Source of the DNA: Alphaproteobacteria bacterium
GTDB taxonomy: Bacteria > Pseudomonadota > Alphaproteobacteria > Sphingomonadales > Emcibacteraceae
Length of the DNA stretch: 64,000 nucleotides
Direction: 5' to 3'
Assembly (NCBI GenBank): GCA_020446675.1
Contig: JAGREE010000011.1
Location: 100,724-164,723 of the forward strand
The notes under the pieces were generated by a model. The model saw only the letters and a list, made by a program, of their open reading frames with translations. It had not been told where the DNA came from and ran no database searches. This document shows positions 25,115-34,413 of this stretch, piece by piece. Position 1 is the first letter of the stretch. Each line of letters starts with the position of its first letter. Both the position numbers and the translations under genes were made by a program.

Positions 25115-27259
25115 TTAGAATGTCCCTTGGAGGGTTAACTGATATACCCGCTGCATTGATGCTTTTCTAATTTCGTTATAATCAACAACACCATTTGAAA
25201 TATTTCCAACATATTTTGTCAGATGATAGCCATTTTTAGCCTTCAGGATGTTTTTAAGATCGAACCTTAGTTTCATGTCTCCAAATACTTTTTGTTCGAT
25301 ATATAAAGAAGCCTTTGGATTAACAGTTTTTTCCCAATGCTCAATAACGTCTGTTCTGTAGCCGATACCATTCATAGGTGCTTTATTTGTTATGTTAAAG
25401 CCATATGACGTACCCATTTCAACTATATCATGCTGGAAAGTGACCAACCATTCATGTTTTTGTTTATATTCGATCGGACGATTCAAAAGTGTGAACGGAT
25501 CAAGCACATCTGATTCACGTAAAATATATTTACCGCTGATAATAGCATTTGGAAGCTCAATTGCTTTCAGACGCCAGCTACCATTAAATTCAACGCCGTA
25601 TTCTTTTGCATTACCAATATTACCGGGCAGTGACAATACGGCCATTTGGTAATCATTAGTAGGATTTGCAATTGGATCTGGTTTCCCAATTTTTGCGATG
25701 TGATCACGGATTTTATTATAAAAACCCTTAACAGAAATCGATCCCTGATCATCTGCAAATCTGTTTTCATATGCAATTGAGAACTCCCAGGTATCCTCGG
25801 GACGAAGTAGAGGGTTACCAGCATCGACCTCGTTATCTTCAACGTCAAAGCTGTTACCGAAATCTCCAAAATCCAGCTGACTGATTTTTCTTTCAACCGT
25901 TACACGGATCTGATTTTGCTCGTCAACGTCATAGCGCAGATTCATGCGTGGTTTTAAGTAAAAGAAATTCCGGCTAAAATCCGGGTTCGCAGCATTGATA
26001 TTATCTTTTTGTGTAATTTCTGACCATTCAGCATTTAATGAACTTTGTAAAGAGACATTAGGTGCGAATGTGTAGTTATGACTACCAAATGCCTGAAAGC
26101 GGACTTCCTGAACACTAATATCACTTACTGTGTTAGGGTTAATGACACCAGCCGCATTTCTGCTTGTATTTTTTGTACCAACATCGTTAATGGCGACTTC
26201 ACCACCTACCTCAATAGTATGCTTCTCAGCAAAGGTGTTGGTTAAAGATGAGCGTAAAATTTTCTCACCATGAGTTCTTTGCGAATAATTTGAACTTGTC
26301 GTGGCAAGTGCGGCTCCATTCAACGCACCTTGGAACAAAGTATCCCAGTCATGTTTTCCATGGTTTATCACAAACAGCGTTTTAAGAAGGCCAAGGTCTT
26401 CAAACCGGTGCTGGTAATCTCCACCAAATTCCCAATGAAATGGGTTGTGTTCACGATCCCTTACAACAAGGCGGGTATTATTGGCCAGGACAAGATTCTG
26501 GTGATCCGTTTCGAGAGTATCATCACCATCAAACTCCAGCTGACCGTTAAGACGGAAAATATCGCCATTTTCAGCGTTATATTCAAGGTTGCTGTTTAAG
26601 AATAATTTTTTCCGGTCTTTGTTACTGGTTAAGGCATTGTTTTGTGCCAGAGCGCCAACATTGTTATAAATCGTATCTGCAAAATTCTGACGTGTTTCCT
26701 CGAATGCAAAATCAGCACCAAATAAATATTTTAAATTCCCAGATTCACCAGTGTGCGTTACTTTTGCAAGCGGGTCAACACTGCCGCCTTCTGCATAGGC
26801 ACCACCGGCCGTCCATACAGTGTTTGATCTTGAAGCATTTTCTTTTAAAACCACATTGATAATCAAGCCTTCACTTTGAACATCAAGACCGGCTTTTGTG
26901 CCACGGATTAGTTCGATGTGGCTGACTTGGGATGCCTGGATACGCTTTAATTGGAGGCCAAGAGAGTTGGCTTTTCCAGCAATTCTCTTTCCGTCAATCA
27001 ATATTTGGTCCCCATCGGAACCAAACCCGCGAACGCGACGACCAGTGAGTTCTTCATCTGCCTGTGCCAAAAGCGCAGCAGTTCCTGGTACGCTGCGGAG
27101 CATGTCATGAAGAGTTATCGGTTTAAACTGTGTAAAATAGCTCTCTTCATAAACGACAGTAGAGGAATTATCATCTGACATAGTTTGTTGTGCCAAAGCA
27201 GTCGTAGACATTAGAGTTGCTACCGATAAGGCAATAATAGATTTATTGGAAAATACCAC
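25115..27259 (-). CDS. TonB-dependent outer-membrane receptor (paralogue A)
   Basis: A 714-residue outer-membrane transporter: signal peptide (about 1-23, ending TALA), a possible TonB-box-like stretch STVVYEE, a plug domain (about 45-150: RVRGFGSDGDQILIDGKRI, then IELIRGTKAGLDVQSEG), a beta-barrel, and a C-terminal Phe for BAM recognition. The start is GTG, with AGGAG 6 nt upstream. A second receptor with the same plug motifs and the same LQGTF ending lies at 32249. The soe operon is placed between and diverges from this gene. The ligand is unknown. A 19-bp palindrome overlaps its likely -10 box. Confidence 0.9.
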   Translation of the reverse strand: MVFSNKSIIALSVATLMSTTALAQQTMSDDNSSTVVYEESYFTQFKPITLHDMLRSVPGTAALLAQADEELTGRRVRGFGSDGDQILIDGKRIAGKANSLGLQLKRIQASQVSHIELIRGTKAGLDVQSEGLIINVVLKENASRSNTVWTAGGAYAEGGSVDPLAKVTHTGESGNLKYLFGADFAFEETRQNFADTIYNNVGALAQNNALTSNKDRKKLFLNSNLEYNAENGDIFRLNGQLEFDGDDTLETDHQNLVLANNTRLVVRDREHNPFHWEFGGDYQHRFEDLGLLKTLFVINHGKHDWDTLFQGALNGAALATTSSNYSQRTHGEKILRSSLTNTFAEKHTIEVGGEVAINDVGTKNTSRNAAGVINPNTVSDISVQEVRFQAFGSHNYTFAPNVSLQSSLNAEWSEITQKDNINAANPDFSRNFFYLKPRMNLRYDVDEQNQIRVTVERKISQLDFGDFGNSFDVEDNEVDAGNPLLRPEDTWEFSIAYENRFADDQGSISVKGFYNKIRDHIAKIGKPDPIANPTNDYQMAVLSLPGNIGNAKEYGVEFNGSWRLKAIELPNAIISGKYILRESDVLDPFTLLNRPIEYKQKHEWLVTFQHDIVEMGTSYGFNITNKAPMNGIGYRTDVIEHWEKTVNPKASLYIEQKVFGDMKLRFDLKNILKAKNGYHLTKYVGNISNGVVDYNEIRKASMQRVYQLTLQGTF

Positions 27260-27324
27260 TGAGATCTCCTCACTTAACTTAAATTATTAAATTTATTGTT
27301 TGATTTTTATATAACGATTTCTTT

Positions 27325-27343
27325 ATGTATGCAGTGCGTACAT
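27325..27343. promoter_or_regulatory. Palindromic operator candidate in the TonB receptor promoter
   Basis: ATGTATGCAGTGCGTACAT is a 19-bp dyad with 8 of 9 arm positions matching around a central G. On the minus strand a perfect TTGACA lies at 27358-27363 and 17 nt later TACGCA (27335-27340), so the dyad covers the -10 region, as expected for repression. Two more ATGTAC half-sites lie at 27395-27400 and 27526-27531 in the same divergent region. The regulator is unknown. Confidence 0.55.
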
Positions 27344-27517
27344 TTATTAAGAATCATTGTCAACATAATTTTTGGAACGTAATATCATAACAATATGTAC
27401 ACGTCTAGATATTAAGTGATCCTAATAGACTAAAGATTATATTATTTCTCAATTTGACTTAGTTCCCTGCTAATATATTGTGTATTGATAGTATAGATTA
27501 CTATTAAAGGAGTATTC

Positions 27518-27574
27518 TTGGTTAAATGTACTAATGAACTTAAGAATTCTGATAAAAATAAAAAAACAAACTGA
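27518..27574 (+). CDS. Possible 18-codon small ORF or leader peptide
   Basis: In the 404-bp divergent region between the TonB receptor and soeA, AAGGAG is followed 5 nt later by TTG and 18 codons (ending KNKKTN) before TGA. The ribosome site is better than that of soeA. It may be a leader peptide, a remnant, or chance. The rest of the region is very AT-rich and holds no other gene. Confidence 0.25.
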   Translation: MVKCTNELKNSDKNKKTN

Positions 27575-27663
27575 ATTTTTTTATGATAGGCTCCTATAAG
27601 AATATTACCGAGAATACATCTGATTGTTGAAACAAAAAATATATAGAAATTCGGCTTAATTTA

Positions 27664-30540
27664 ATGACGACAAAAAGGAATTCAATCATTAAAACAACGA
27701 CATGTTATATGTGTGCCTGTCGCTGTGGCATTAATGTGCATCTTAAAGATGGTCGGGTGAAATATATTGAGGGAAACCCGGATCATCCAGTTAATAAGGG
27801 TGTTCTCTGTGCAAAAGGATCTGCCGGTATCATGCAGCATTATTCTCCCGCCCGGTTGACAACTCCTCTGAAAAGAGTTGGGCCTAGGGGAAGCGGAGAA
27901 TTTGAAGAAATTTCCTGGGATGAGGCTATGGAAATTGCGACCGGAAAGCTTAAAGCTGTTCGTGAAAAAGACCCCAAACGTTTGGCATTTTTTACCGGAC
28001 GCGATCAAAGTCAGGCGCTTACCGGGTGGTTTTCTGCCAAATTTGGCACACATAATTATGCTGCGCATGGGGGCTTTTGTTCTGTAAATATGGCGGCTGC
28101 GGGCCTCTATACAATTGGTGGTTCATTCTGGGAATTTGGGGAGCCTGATTGGCATAAGACAAAATATTTCATGATGTTTGGTGTGGCCGAAGACCATGAC
28201 AGTAACCCGATCAAAAAAGGCATTGGCACTATTAAATCCCGTAAAGGGACAAAATATATTTCGGTTAATCCGGTGCAGTCGGGCTATGCGGCAATTGCTG
28301 ATGAGTGGCTCGGAATAAGACCCGGTACAGATGGCCTGTTTATCGGGGCGTTGATAGCGGAGCTGTTAAAGGCTGAGAAAATAGACTGGGATTTTCTCAT
28401 TCGATATACCAATAGTCCGTGGCTGGTCATTGATCGTCCCGGGGCAGCGAATAACGGATTATTTGCAAGAGATGATGCAGAAAACCCACTTTGTTATGAG
28501 CTATCAGTTCAAAAGATTACAACCCTGCAGGTTGGAAAGTCAAAACCGGCATTGGTCGGGGATTATCTACTTGATGACGGGACAAAAGCGGTTCCTGCGT
28601 TTCAATATATTATTCAGGAGTTTCTGGGAGATAAATATACCCCGGAGAAAGTATCCAAACAGACCGGCATTCCAGCACATGATATTGAAAGAATTGCTGC
28701 TGAATTGGCTGAAGCCGCTTTCCTGGATGAAGAAAGTTTGAATATTCCATGGACAGACAGTTATGGAAATAAACATAAAAAAACAGTTGCCCGTCCGGTG
28801 TCTTTTCATGCGATGCGCGGCATTGCTGCTCATAAAAACGGTTTTGAAACATGCCGGATGCTCCATCTGCTGCAAATGTTATTGGGGGCTATCGATCGCC
28901 CCGGTTCATTCAGATATAAGCCACCGTTTCCCCGTCCGACACCGCCTCATAAAAAAATGGCAAAGCAGTCAGCCGGACCAAATGAAAGTCTTTCTCTTGA
29001 GCCACTTGGCTTTCCGGCAGGACCGGAAGATCTTGCTGTTGATGAAAAGGGGGAGCCTACCCGGCTTGATAAAGCCTTTTCGTGGGAATACCCGCTTGCT
29101 ATCCACGGCATGATGCATATGGTTCTCCATAATGCATGGGCAGGGGACCCTTATAAAATAGATGTCCTGATGATGTATATGGCCAACATGGCTTGGAATT
29201 CATCTATGAATGTCGGCAATGCCATAAAATATATGACCGATAAAGATACGGAAACCGGGGAATATAAAATTCCTTATATTATTTATTCGGATGCCTTTTA
29301 TTCAGAAACAGTGCCTTATGCAGACCTGGTCTTGCCGGATACCACTTATCTCGAACGATGGGACGCCATTTCGATGCTGGACCGGCCTATCGGTACAGCA
29401 GAGGCAGCTGCAGATTCGATCAGGCAGCCGGTTATTGAACCGGACCGTGATGTCAGGCCGTTTCAGGATGTTGTTCTTGATTTAGGCGCCAGGCTCGGGC
29501 TTCCAGGCATGGTTGATGATAATGGTGAGCCATTATATCCCGGTGGCTATAGTGACTATCTGACGCACCATGAGCGTGCACCGGGGGTCGGCCCCCTTTC
29601 AGGTTGGCGCGGGGAGGATGGTCTTAGTCAGGGCAAAGGCGCCCCTAACAATGATCAACTTAAAAAATATATTGAGAATGGTTGTTACTGGGAATTTGAA
29701 CTGGATGAAAAAGAGCAATATAACCGTTTTGCCAATAAAGCTTATTTAGAGACAGCTACAAAAATGGGCTGGATGGGGGCACCAGAGCCGATTGTTCTGA
29801 ATGTTTATAATGAGATGCTTCAAAAGTTTCATCTGGCCGCTGAAGGGCACGGAAATCATGTACCACCCGAGCATGCTAGGGAGCGGATCAGAAAATATTT
29901 TAATCCAGTGCCAACCTGGTATCCGGTTCAGGAACAGATTGACAGCAATAGCAAAGAATATCCATTGACAGCACTTACCCAGCGGCCAGCTCATATGTAT
30001 CATTCATGGGGAGGGCAAAATGCATGGCTTAGACAACTTACAGCGCAAAATTACCTCTATGTAAACAGCCGTTGGGCAAAAAGCAGAAATATTGATGATC
30101 TGGATTGGGTCTGGGTCAGAAGTCCGCATGGTGAAGTGAAGGTTCAGGCAAAATATATGGACGGTCTTAATGAAGGAACTGTGTGGACCTGGAATGCCAT
30201 CGGTAAAAGGCGTGGAGCGTGGGCGCTTGATGAAAATTCCCCTGAGTTTAAAAAAGCCTTTCTGCTTAATCATGTCATTTCAGAAAATCTGAAAACCGAG
30301 AACGGTGAATTAAGGTCAAATTCTGACCCTGTAACCGGGCAAGGGGCATGGTTTGATACGCGGGTTAAAGTTGAGCGGGCGGATGATCAGAAGAGTGATC
30401 AGACTTCACCGCTTCTTGACCCTGTTAAATTTTATAATAAATTCGACCGTCCGGATGTTCTGAATTATGGATTTAAAAAAGAAATGCCTTTTGAGCAGGA
30501 AGAACGATCACTTGGTACGAAAAGGGAGAGGGCAAAATGA
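27664..30540 (+). CDS. soeA: Molybdopterin oxidoreductase, SoeA-type sulfite dehydrogenase catalytic subunit
   Basis: A 958-residue DMSO-reductase-family subunit. The N-terminal [4Fe-4S] site is CYMCACRC...GVLCAKG (about 14-50). A likely molybdenum-ligand cysteine is in HGGFCSVN (about 140), and the C-terminal cofactor-cap domain includes the NSRWAKSRNIDDLDWVWV region. No Tat signal is present, so the complex faces the cytoplasm, as in SoeABC. Length, subunit order (large, four-cluster ferredoxin, DmsC-like anchor) and absence of export all match SoeABC, which oxidises sulfite and reduces quinone. Polysulfide- or thiosulfate-reductase relatives are the alternatives. It overlaps soeB by ATGA. 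Confidence 0.75.
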   Translation: MTTKRNSIIKTTTCYMCACRCGINVHLKDGRVKYIEGNPDHPVNKGVLCAKGSAGIMQHYSPARLTTPLKRVGPRGSGEFEEISWDEAMEIATGKLKAVREKDPKRLAFFTGRDQSQALTGWFSAKFGTHNYAAHGGFCSVNMAAAGLYTIGGSFWEFGEPDWHKTKYFMMFGVAEDHDSNPIKKGIGTIKSRKGTKYISVNPVQSGYAAIADEWLGIRPGTDGLFIGALIAELLKAEKIDWDFLIRYTNSPWLVIDRPGAANNGLFARDDAENPLCYELSVQKITTLQVGKSKPALVGDYLLDDGTKAVPAFQYIIQEFLGDKYTPEKVSKQTGIPAHDIERIAAELAEAAFLDEESLNIPWTDSYGNKHKKTVARPVSFHAMRGIAAHKNGFETCRMLHLLQMLLGAIDRPGSFRYKPPFPRPTPPHKKMAKQSAGPNESLSLEPLGFPAGPEDLAVDEKGEPTRLDKAFSWEYPLAIHGMMHMVLHNAWAGDPYKIDVLMMYMANMAWNSSMNVGNAIKYMTDKDTETGEYKIPYIIYSDAFYSETVPYADLVLPDTTYLERWDAISMLDRPIGTAEAAADSIRQPVIEPDRDVRPFQDVVLDLGARLGLPGMVDDNGEPLYPGGYSDYLTHHERAPGVGPLSGWRGEDGLSQGKGAPNNDQLKKYIENGCYWEFELDEKEQYNRFANKAYLETATKMGWMGAPEPIVLNVYNEMLQKFHLAAEGHGNHVPPEHARERIRKYFNPVPTWYPVQEQIDSNSKEYPLTALTQRPAHMYHSWGGQNAWLRQLTAQNYLYVNSRWAKSRNIDDLDWVWVRSPHGEVKVQAKYMDGLNEGTVWTWNAIGKRRGAWALDENSPEFKKAFLLNHVISENLKTENGELRSNSDPVTGQGAWFDTRVKVERADDQKSDQTSPLLDPVKFYNKFDRPDVLNYGFKKEMPFEQEERSLGTKRERAK

Positions 30541-31268
30541 CGTGTCTTCCGGATAAAACAGATAAAAAGCTGGGACTTTTGATTGATCTTAACATTTGTG
30601 TCGGCTGTCATGCCTGTGCTGTAAACTGCAAAGAGTGGAATACTGGCGGCATAACCGGTCCGATGGAGGATATAAAGCCTTACGGTGATGATCCAAGTGG
30701 TGTCTGGTATAACCGTATCCACAGTTATGAATTTAAAAAAGAGAAGGAAGCGGATCGCACTGTTTATTTTCCCAAATCCTGCCTGCATTGCGATGATGCG
30801 CCGTGTGTTACCGTTTGTCCGACCGGCGCATCGTTAAAAAGATCGGAAGACGGCATCGTTCTTGTAAACCCTGATGTCTGTATTGGTTGCAAGCTTTGTT
30901 CATGGGCTTGTCCCTACGGGGCACGGGAATATGACACTTCTGCAGGTGTGATGCAGAAATGCACTCTTTGTATAGATAAGATTTATGATGAAAATATTCC
31001 ACAGGAAAGGCGCGTACCAGCCTGTGTTTCAACCTGTCCAGCAGGGGCGCGGCATTTTGGTGATTTTGCCGACCCTGAATCAAATGTTTCTAAACGTGCA
31101 GCGGAATTTGATGGCCGTGAATTATTCCCCCAGATGGAAACCAAACCGGTGAATAAATATCTGCCGCCCCGTAAAAGGGAAAAGCACGAAGATAGAAGGC
31201 TGACACCAAAAGTATCAACAGTTAAAGATGCCCTTCTCAAATGGGCGAAATTGGATTTTACAGGATAA
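30537..31268 (+). CDS. soeB: Four-cluster ferredoxin subunit, SoeB-type
   Basis: A 243-residue electron-transfer subunit with four cysteine groups for [4Fe-4S] clusters: CVGCHACAVNC (about 21-31), CLHCDDAPCVTVC, CIGCKLCSWAC, and CTLC...CVSTC. It passes electrons from SoeA to the membrane subunit. Its ATG overlaps the soeA TGA, and it ends 4 nt before soeC, so the three are translated together. Confidence 0.85.
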   Translation: MTCLPDKTDKKLGLLIDLNICVGCHACAVNCKEWNTGGITGPMEDIKPYGDDPSGVWYNRIHSYEFKKEKEADRTVYFPKSCLHCDDAPCVTVCPTGASLKRSEDGIVLVNPDVCIGCKLCSWACPYGAREYDTSAGVMQKCTLCIDKIYDENIPQERRVPACVSTCPAGARHFGDFADPESNVSKRAAEFDGRELFPQMETKPVNKYLPPRKREKHEDRRLTPKVSTVKDALLKWAKLDFTG

Positions 31269-31272
31269 AGCC

Positions 31273-32175
31273 ATGCATCCAGCATTATCGGTAATTATTT
31301 TTACGACATTTTCCGGCATGGGCTACGGCCTTTTTATCTGGCTTTGCGGCAATATTCTTAATGGAACGGCACCTGATAATATGTCGATTGTAGGGGGTAC
31401 TATATTATCCATATTGTTGGTTGGTACCGGTCTTCTTTCTTCAACATTGCATTTGGGACATCCTGAACGGGCATGGCGCGCATTCAGTCAGTGGCGATCA
31501 TCCTGGTTAAGCCGAGAAGGGGTTATGTCAATCCTGACTTTTGTTCCAATGGTTTTTATCTGCGGACAGACTTATATTGATATGGGATTTCAAAAACTGA
31601 TCGAACCGATGGCAATAGCTGGAATAATAGGATCGGTTTTGACAATTTTTACCACCAGTATGATTTATGCTTCGCTCAAATCGATACCGGCCTGGCATAA
31701 TATATGGGTGGTTATTGGTTATCAGATTTATGCATTATCATCCGGGGGTGTCGCTTATATTATGTTTTCCGATTGGCAGCAGTATTTATATGTAATTCTT
31801 TTGCTTATTGTGGCCTTAGCACTAAAAATAATAACCTGGATTTCCATTGATAAACATCGGGGTAAATATAAGCGCGAAGATGCTTTGGGTTTGCCGGATT
31901 TTGGCAAAGCGAAACCGTTTGAACCTGCCCATTCACAGAAAAATTATCTGCAGCGCGAAATGGGTTATGATTTAGATCCTCAGCGCAGGACACTTATGCG
32001 CTGGATAGCCTTGGGGTTCGGTTTTATCTTTCCGGCACTTTTGCTTTACATTGGTCTACCAATTACGCCTGTTATTACTCTGATCTGTCTTATTGGTATG
32101 ATGGCAGAACGTTGGCTCTTTTTTGCCGAAGCTGAGCATGTCGTTCGTTTATATTATGACCGAGAAAGCGTTTAA
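31273..32175 (+). CDS. soeC: DmsC/NrfD-like membrane anchor, SoeC-type
   Basis: A 300-residue integral membrane protein with about eight spans, resembling DmsC: GHPERAWRAFSQWRSSWLSREG is the conserved loop that holds quinone-site residues in this family. It would anchor SoeAB and reduce quinone. I start at ATG 31273, 4 nt after the soeB stop; an upstream in-frame ATG would overlap soeB by 41 nt and give a non-membrane lead. An inverted repeat follows the gene. Confidence 0.82.
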   Translation: MHPALSVIIFTTFSGMGYGLFIWLCGNILNGTAPDNMSIVGGTILSILLVGTGLLSSTLHLGHPERAWRAFSQWRSSWLSREGVMSILTFVPMVFICGQTYIDMGFQKLIEPMAIAGIIGSVLTIFTTSMIYASLKSIPAWHNIWVVIGYQIYALSSGGVAYIMFSDWQQYLYVILLLIVALALKIITWISIDKHRGKYKREDALGLPDFGKAKPFEPAHSQKNYLQREMGYDLDPQRRTLMRWIALGFGFIFPALLLYIGLPITPVITLICLIGMMAERWLFFAEAEHVVRLYYDRESV

Positions 32176-32200
32176 TCCTAAAATTGTGGTATTGTTAAAC

Positions 32201-32230
32201 TTCTTTTGATATAGAGTAACATCAAAAGAA
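32201..32230 (+). repeat. Perfect inverted repeat between soeC and the second TonB receptor
   Basis: TTCTTTTGAT (32201-32210) and ATCAAAAGAA (32221-32230) are perfect 10-bp arms around a 10-nt loop, ending 18 nt before the receptor ATG. No T tract follows, so an operator or mRNA hairpin is likelier than a terminator. Confidence 0.5.
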
Positions 32231-32248
32231 ATATCGGGTATTTAATTA

Positions 32249-34402
32249 ATGATAAATAAGCTTGTTAAAGCAGCGTTGCTTTGTTCAATTGCTGCCATGC
32301 CAAATTTGGTCAATGCACAATCTGAGACCGAAAATGATTCAGTCGTCACCTATGAAAAGGACTATTTTACCAAATATGATCCGGTAACGCTTCTTGACAT
32401 GTTGCAGAGAGTGCCCGGGGTTCAGGCAATTCTTGACAGCAATAGCAGAAATAATGGTGGTGGAACTGCTCGTGGCGGCCAGCAGGAGCGGGGATTTGGT
32501 TCCGGCGGCGATCAGATTCTGATCAATAATAAGCGCCTTGCCGGTAAGGAAAATAATATAAACAGCGCACTACAGCGTATTTCAGCGACACAGGTAGAGC
32601 GTGTCGAAATTATTCGGGGTGCCTCCGGGGATCTGGATGTCCAAAGTCAGGGACTTGTTGTTAATGTTATTATGGAAGAGGGAGTATCAACCTCCAGCAC
32701 CTTCTGGAATATCGGCGGAAAATATTCCGTGGGTTACGCTTTTTCACCGGACCTTCAGGTTTCTCACAATGGTTCCAGCGGCAATCTGGATTATATGTTT
32801 GGTGTTGAAGCCAAGCAGGGACAACATATAGAACATCGTGATGATACATATTTTACACCTGATCATGTGAAAACAGAAATACAGGAGCGTAAAACCAACA
32901 ATAAAATGAAATATATCAGGTTGAATTCTAATCTTTCATATAGTTGGGATAGTGGCGATGAGCTTCGTTTAAACGGCCAGTTTGAACCAGGAAAATATAC
33001 CAAACGCGAACCGCGCTTCAGTGAACTGGTAAATATGCCAAGAACTTTCCAGAACTGGAGCGAGGATCAGACATCACAAAAATGGGAAGTCGGTGGCGAT
33101 TATACCCATAAATTTGATGGGTTTGGTACCTGGAAAACGCTTTTTATCGTCAATAGGGACCGTATTGATAAGAGGGAACTTTATCAGAATGTATTTGATA
33201 CGGGAAATATCCCTAATTTCAGGGATAACGAGTACCGGATCAAAAAGGAAAAAATTGTTCGTAGCTCACTGACCATCGGAATTTTTGATAATCAGCTTCT
33301 TGAAGTTGGTGGTGAAGCAGCCATCAATAATTTTGATAAGATATTTACCAATGAAGACTATGATTTAGGAGCCTATACAGTTACGGTGAATGACGATGTG
33401 GCCGTGAAGGAAAACCGTTTTGAAGCCTTTGCCAATCATACACTTAATATTTCTTCCAATATGGTATTGCAAAGCTCACTAATTGGCGAGTTTTCAAAAA
33501 TCAGCTCGCTGACAATTCCGCTTATTGGGGCCAATATTGAGAAAAGTAAAAAATTCAGTTTTTTAAAACCAAGGCTTGATTTCAGATATGATTTTACTGG
33601 ACGTGACCAGTTGCGGGCGTCGGTGGAAAAGAAAGTCAGCCAGCTGGATTTTCAGAATTTTGTTGCCACATATGATACCAATAATGATGTGTTGCGGCTT
33701 GGTAATACCGGTATTGTACCAGAAAAATCATGGAATTATAGTGTCGCCTATGAACACCGGCTGATAAATGATGCGGGCGCTTTACAGGTTGAGTTTTTCT
33801 ACCGTGATATAAAAGATTTTATTGAGCTGGTCGATTTTACGGAATTTTATGATGAAAACGGCGTGCCAATTCCCCGCGCCGATATTGTCCCGGTATCCAA
33901 ATCAGGGAATATCCCGAAAGCCCGTTCATATGGCATTAAAACAACAGGTAGCCTGCGTCTTGGATTTATTGGTCTTCCCGAAGCCGTATTCAGTATCGAT
34001 CATACATGGGAAGATTCAGATGTTATTGATCAGTTCAGTGGTGTTCACCGGCCATTTAAATGGAAAAGTGCCCACCTTTTTACCTTTAATTATCGCCATG
34101 ATGTTACGGATTGGGGCTTTTCATATGGTGTTAAGGGGACTTTGAAAAGCAGAAACGGCCGTCATGAAATTAATGAGGTCAATAGCACCTATAACGGCGA
34201 TTTATATGAGGCGTTTGCAGAGTTAAAAATTTGGAATGATTATAAGCTTATTTTTAAATTCGAGCATATAACACCCCTTAAATACACCACAGATGTTAAA
34301 GTTTATAAAGACCATATTCGCTATAATGAGCTTGATCATCTTGAAACCAACAACTGGCGCTATGTGAAGGAATATTCAGTCTTTCTGCAGGGAACTTTTT
34401 AA
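32249..34402 (+). CDS. TonB-dependent outer-membrane receptor (paralogue B)
   Basis: A 717-residue receptor: signal peptide (about 1-23, ending LVNA), a TonB-box-like VVTYEKDYF, plug with RGFGSGGDQILINNKRLAG and VEIIRGASGDLDVQSQG, barrel, and terminal LQGTF. The motif order and spacing match the receptor at 25115, so the two are paralogues. A Gly/Asn-rich insert (about 68-82) near the start of the plug is absent in the other copy. It follows soeC in the same direction, 73 nt on, and may share its transcript. Ligand unknown. Confidence 0.9.
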   Translation: MINKLVKAALLCSIAAMPNLVNAQSETENDSVVTYEKDYFTKYDPVTLLDMLQRVPGVQAILDSNSRNNGGGTARGGQQERGFGSGGDQILINNKRLAGKENNINSALQRISATQVERVEIIRGASGDLDVQSQGLVVNVIMEEGVSTSSTFWNIGGKYSVGYAFSPDLQVSHNGSSGNLDYMFGVEAKQGQHIEHRDDTYFTPDHVKTEIQERKTNNKMKYIRLNSNLSYSWDSGDELRLNGQFEPGKYTKREPRFSELVNMPRTFQNWSEDQTSQKWEVGGDYTHKFDGFGTWKTLFIVNRDRIDKRELYQNVFDTGNIPNFRDNEYRIKKEKIVRSSLTIGIFDNQLLEVGGEAAINNFDKIFTNEDYDLGAYTVTVNDDVAVKENRFEAFANHTLNISSNMVLQSSLIGEFSKISSLTIPLIGANIEKSKKFSFLKPRLDFRYDFTGRDQLRASVEKKVSQLDFQNFVATYDTNNDVLRLGNTGIVPEKSWNYSVAYEHRLINDAGALQVEFFYRDIKDFIELVDFTEFYDENGVPIPRADIVPVSKSGNIPKARSYGIKTTGSLRLGFIGLPEAVFSIDHTWEDSDVIDQFSGVHRPFKWKSAHLFTFNYRHDVTDWGFSYGVKGTLKSRNGRHEINEVNSTYNGDLYEAFAELKIWNDYKLIFKFEHITPLKYTTDVKVYKDHIRYNELDHLETNNWRYVKEYSVFLQGTF

Positions 34403-34413
34403 CACATATTGCG

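Noticed and set aside
27664..32175. Formate dehydrogenase or periplasmic DMSO/polysulfide reductase as identity of the molybdoenzyme operon
   Set aside because: The large subunit lacks a Tat signal, and subunit sizes and order fit SoeABC better; the call stays moderate since close relatives share motifs.
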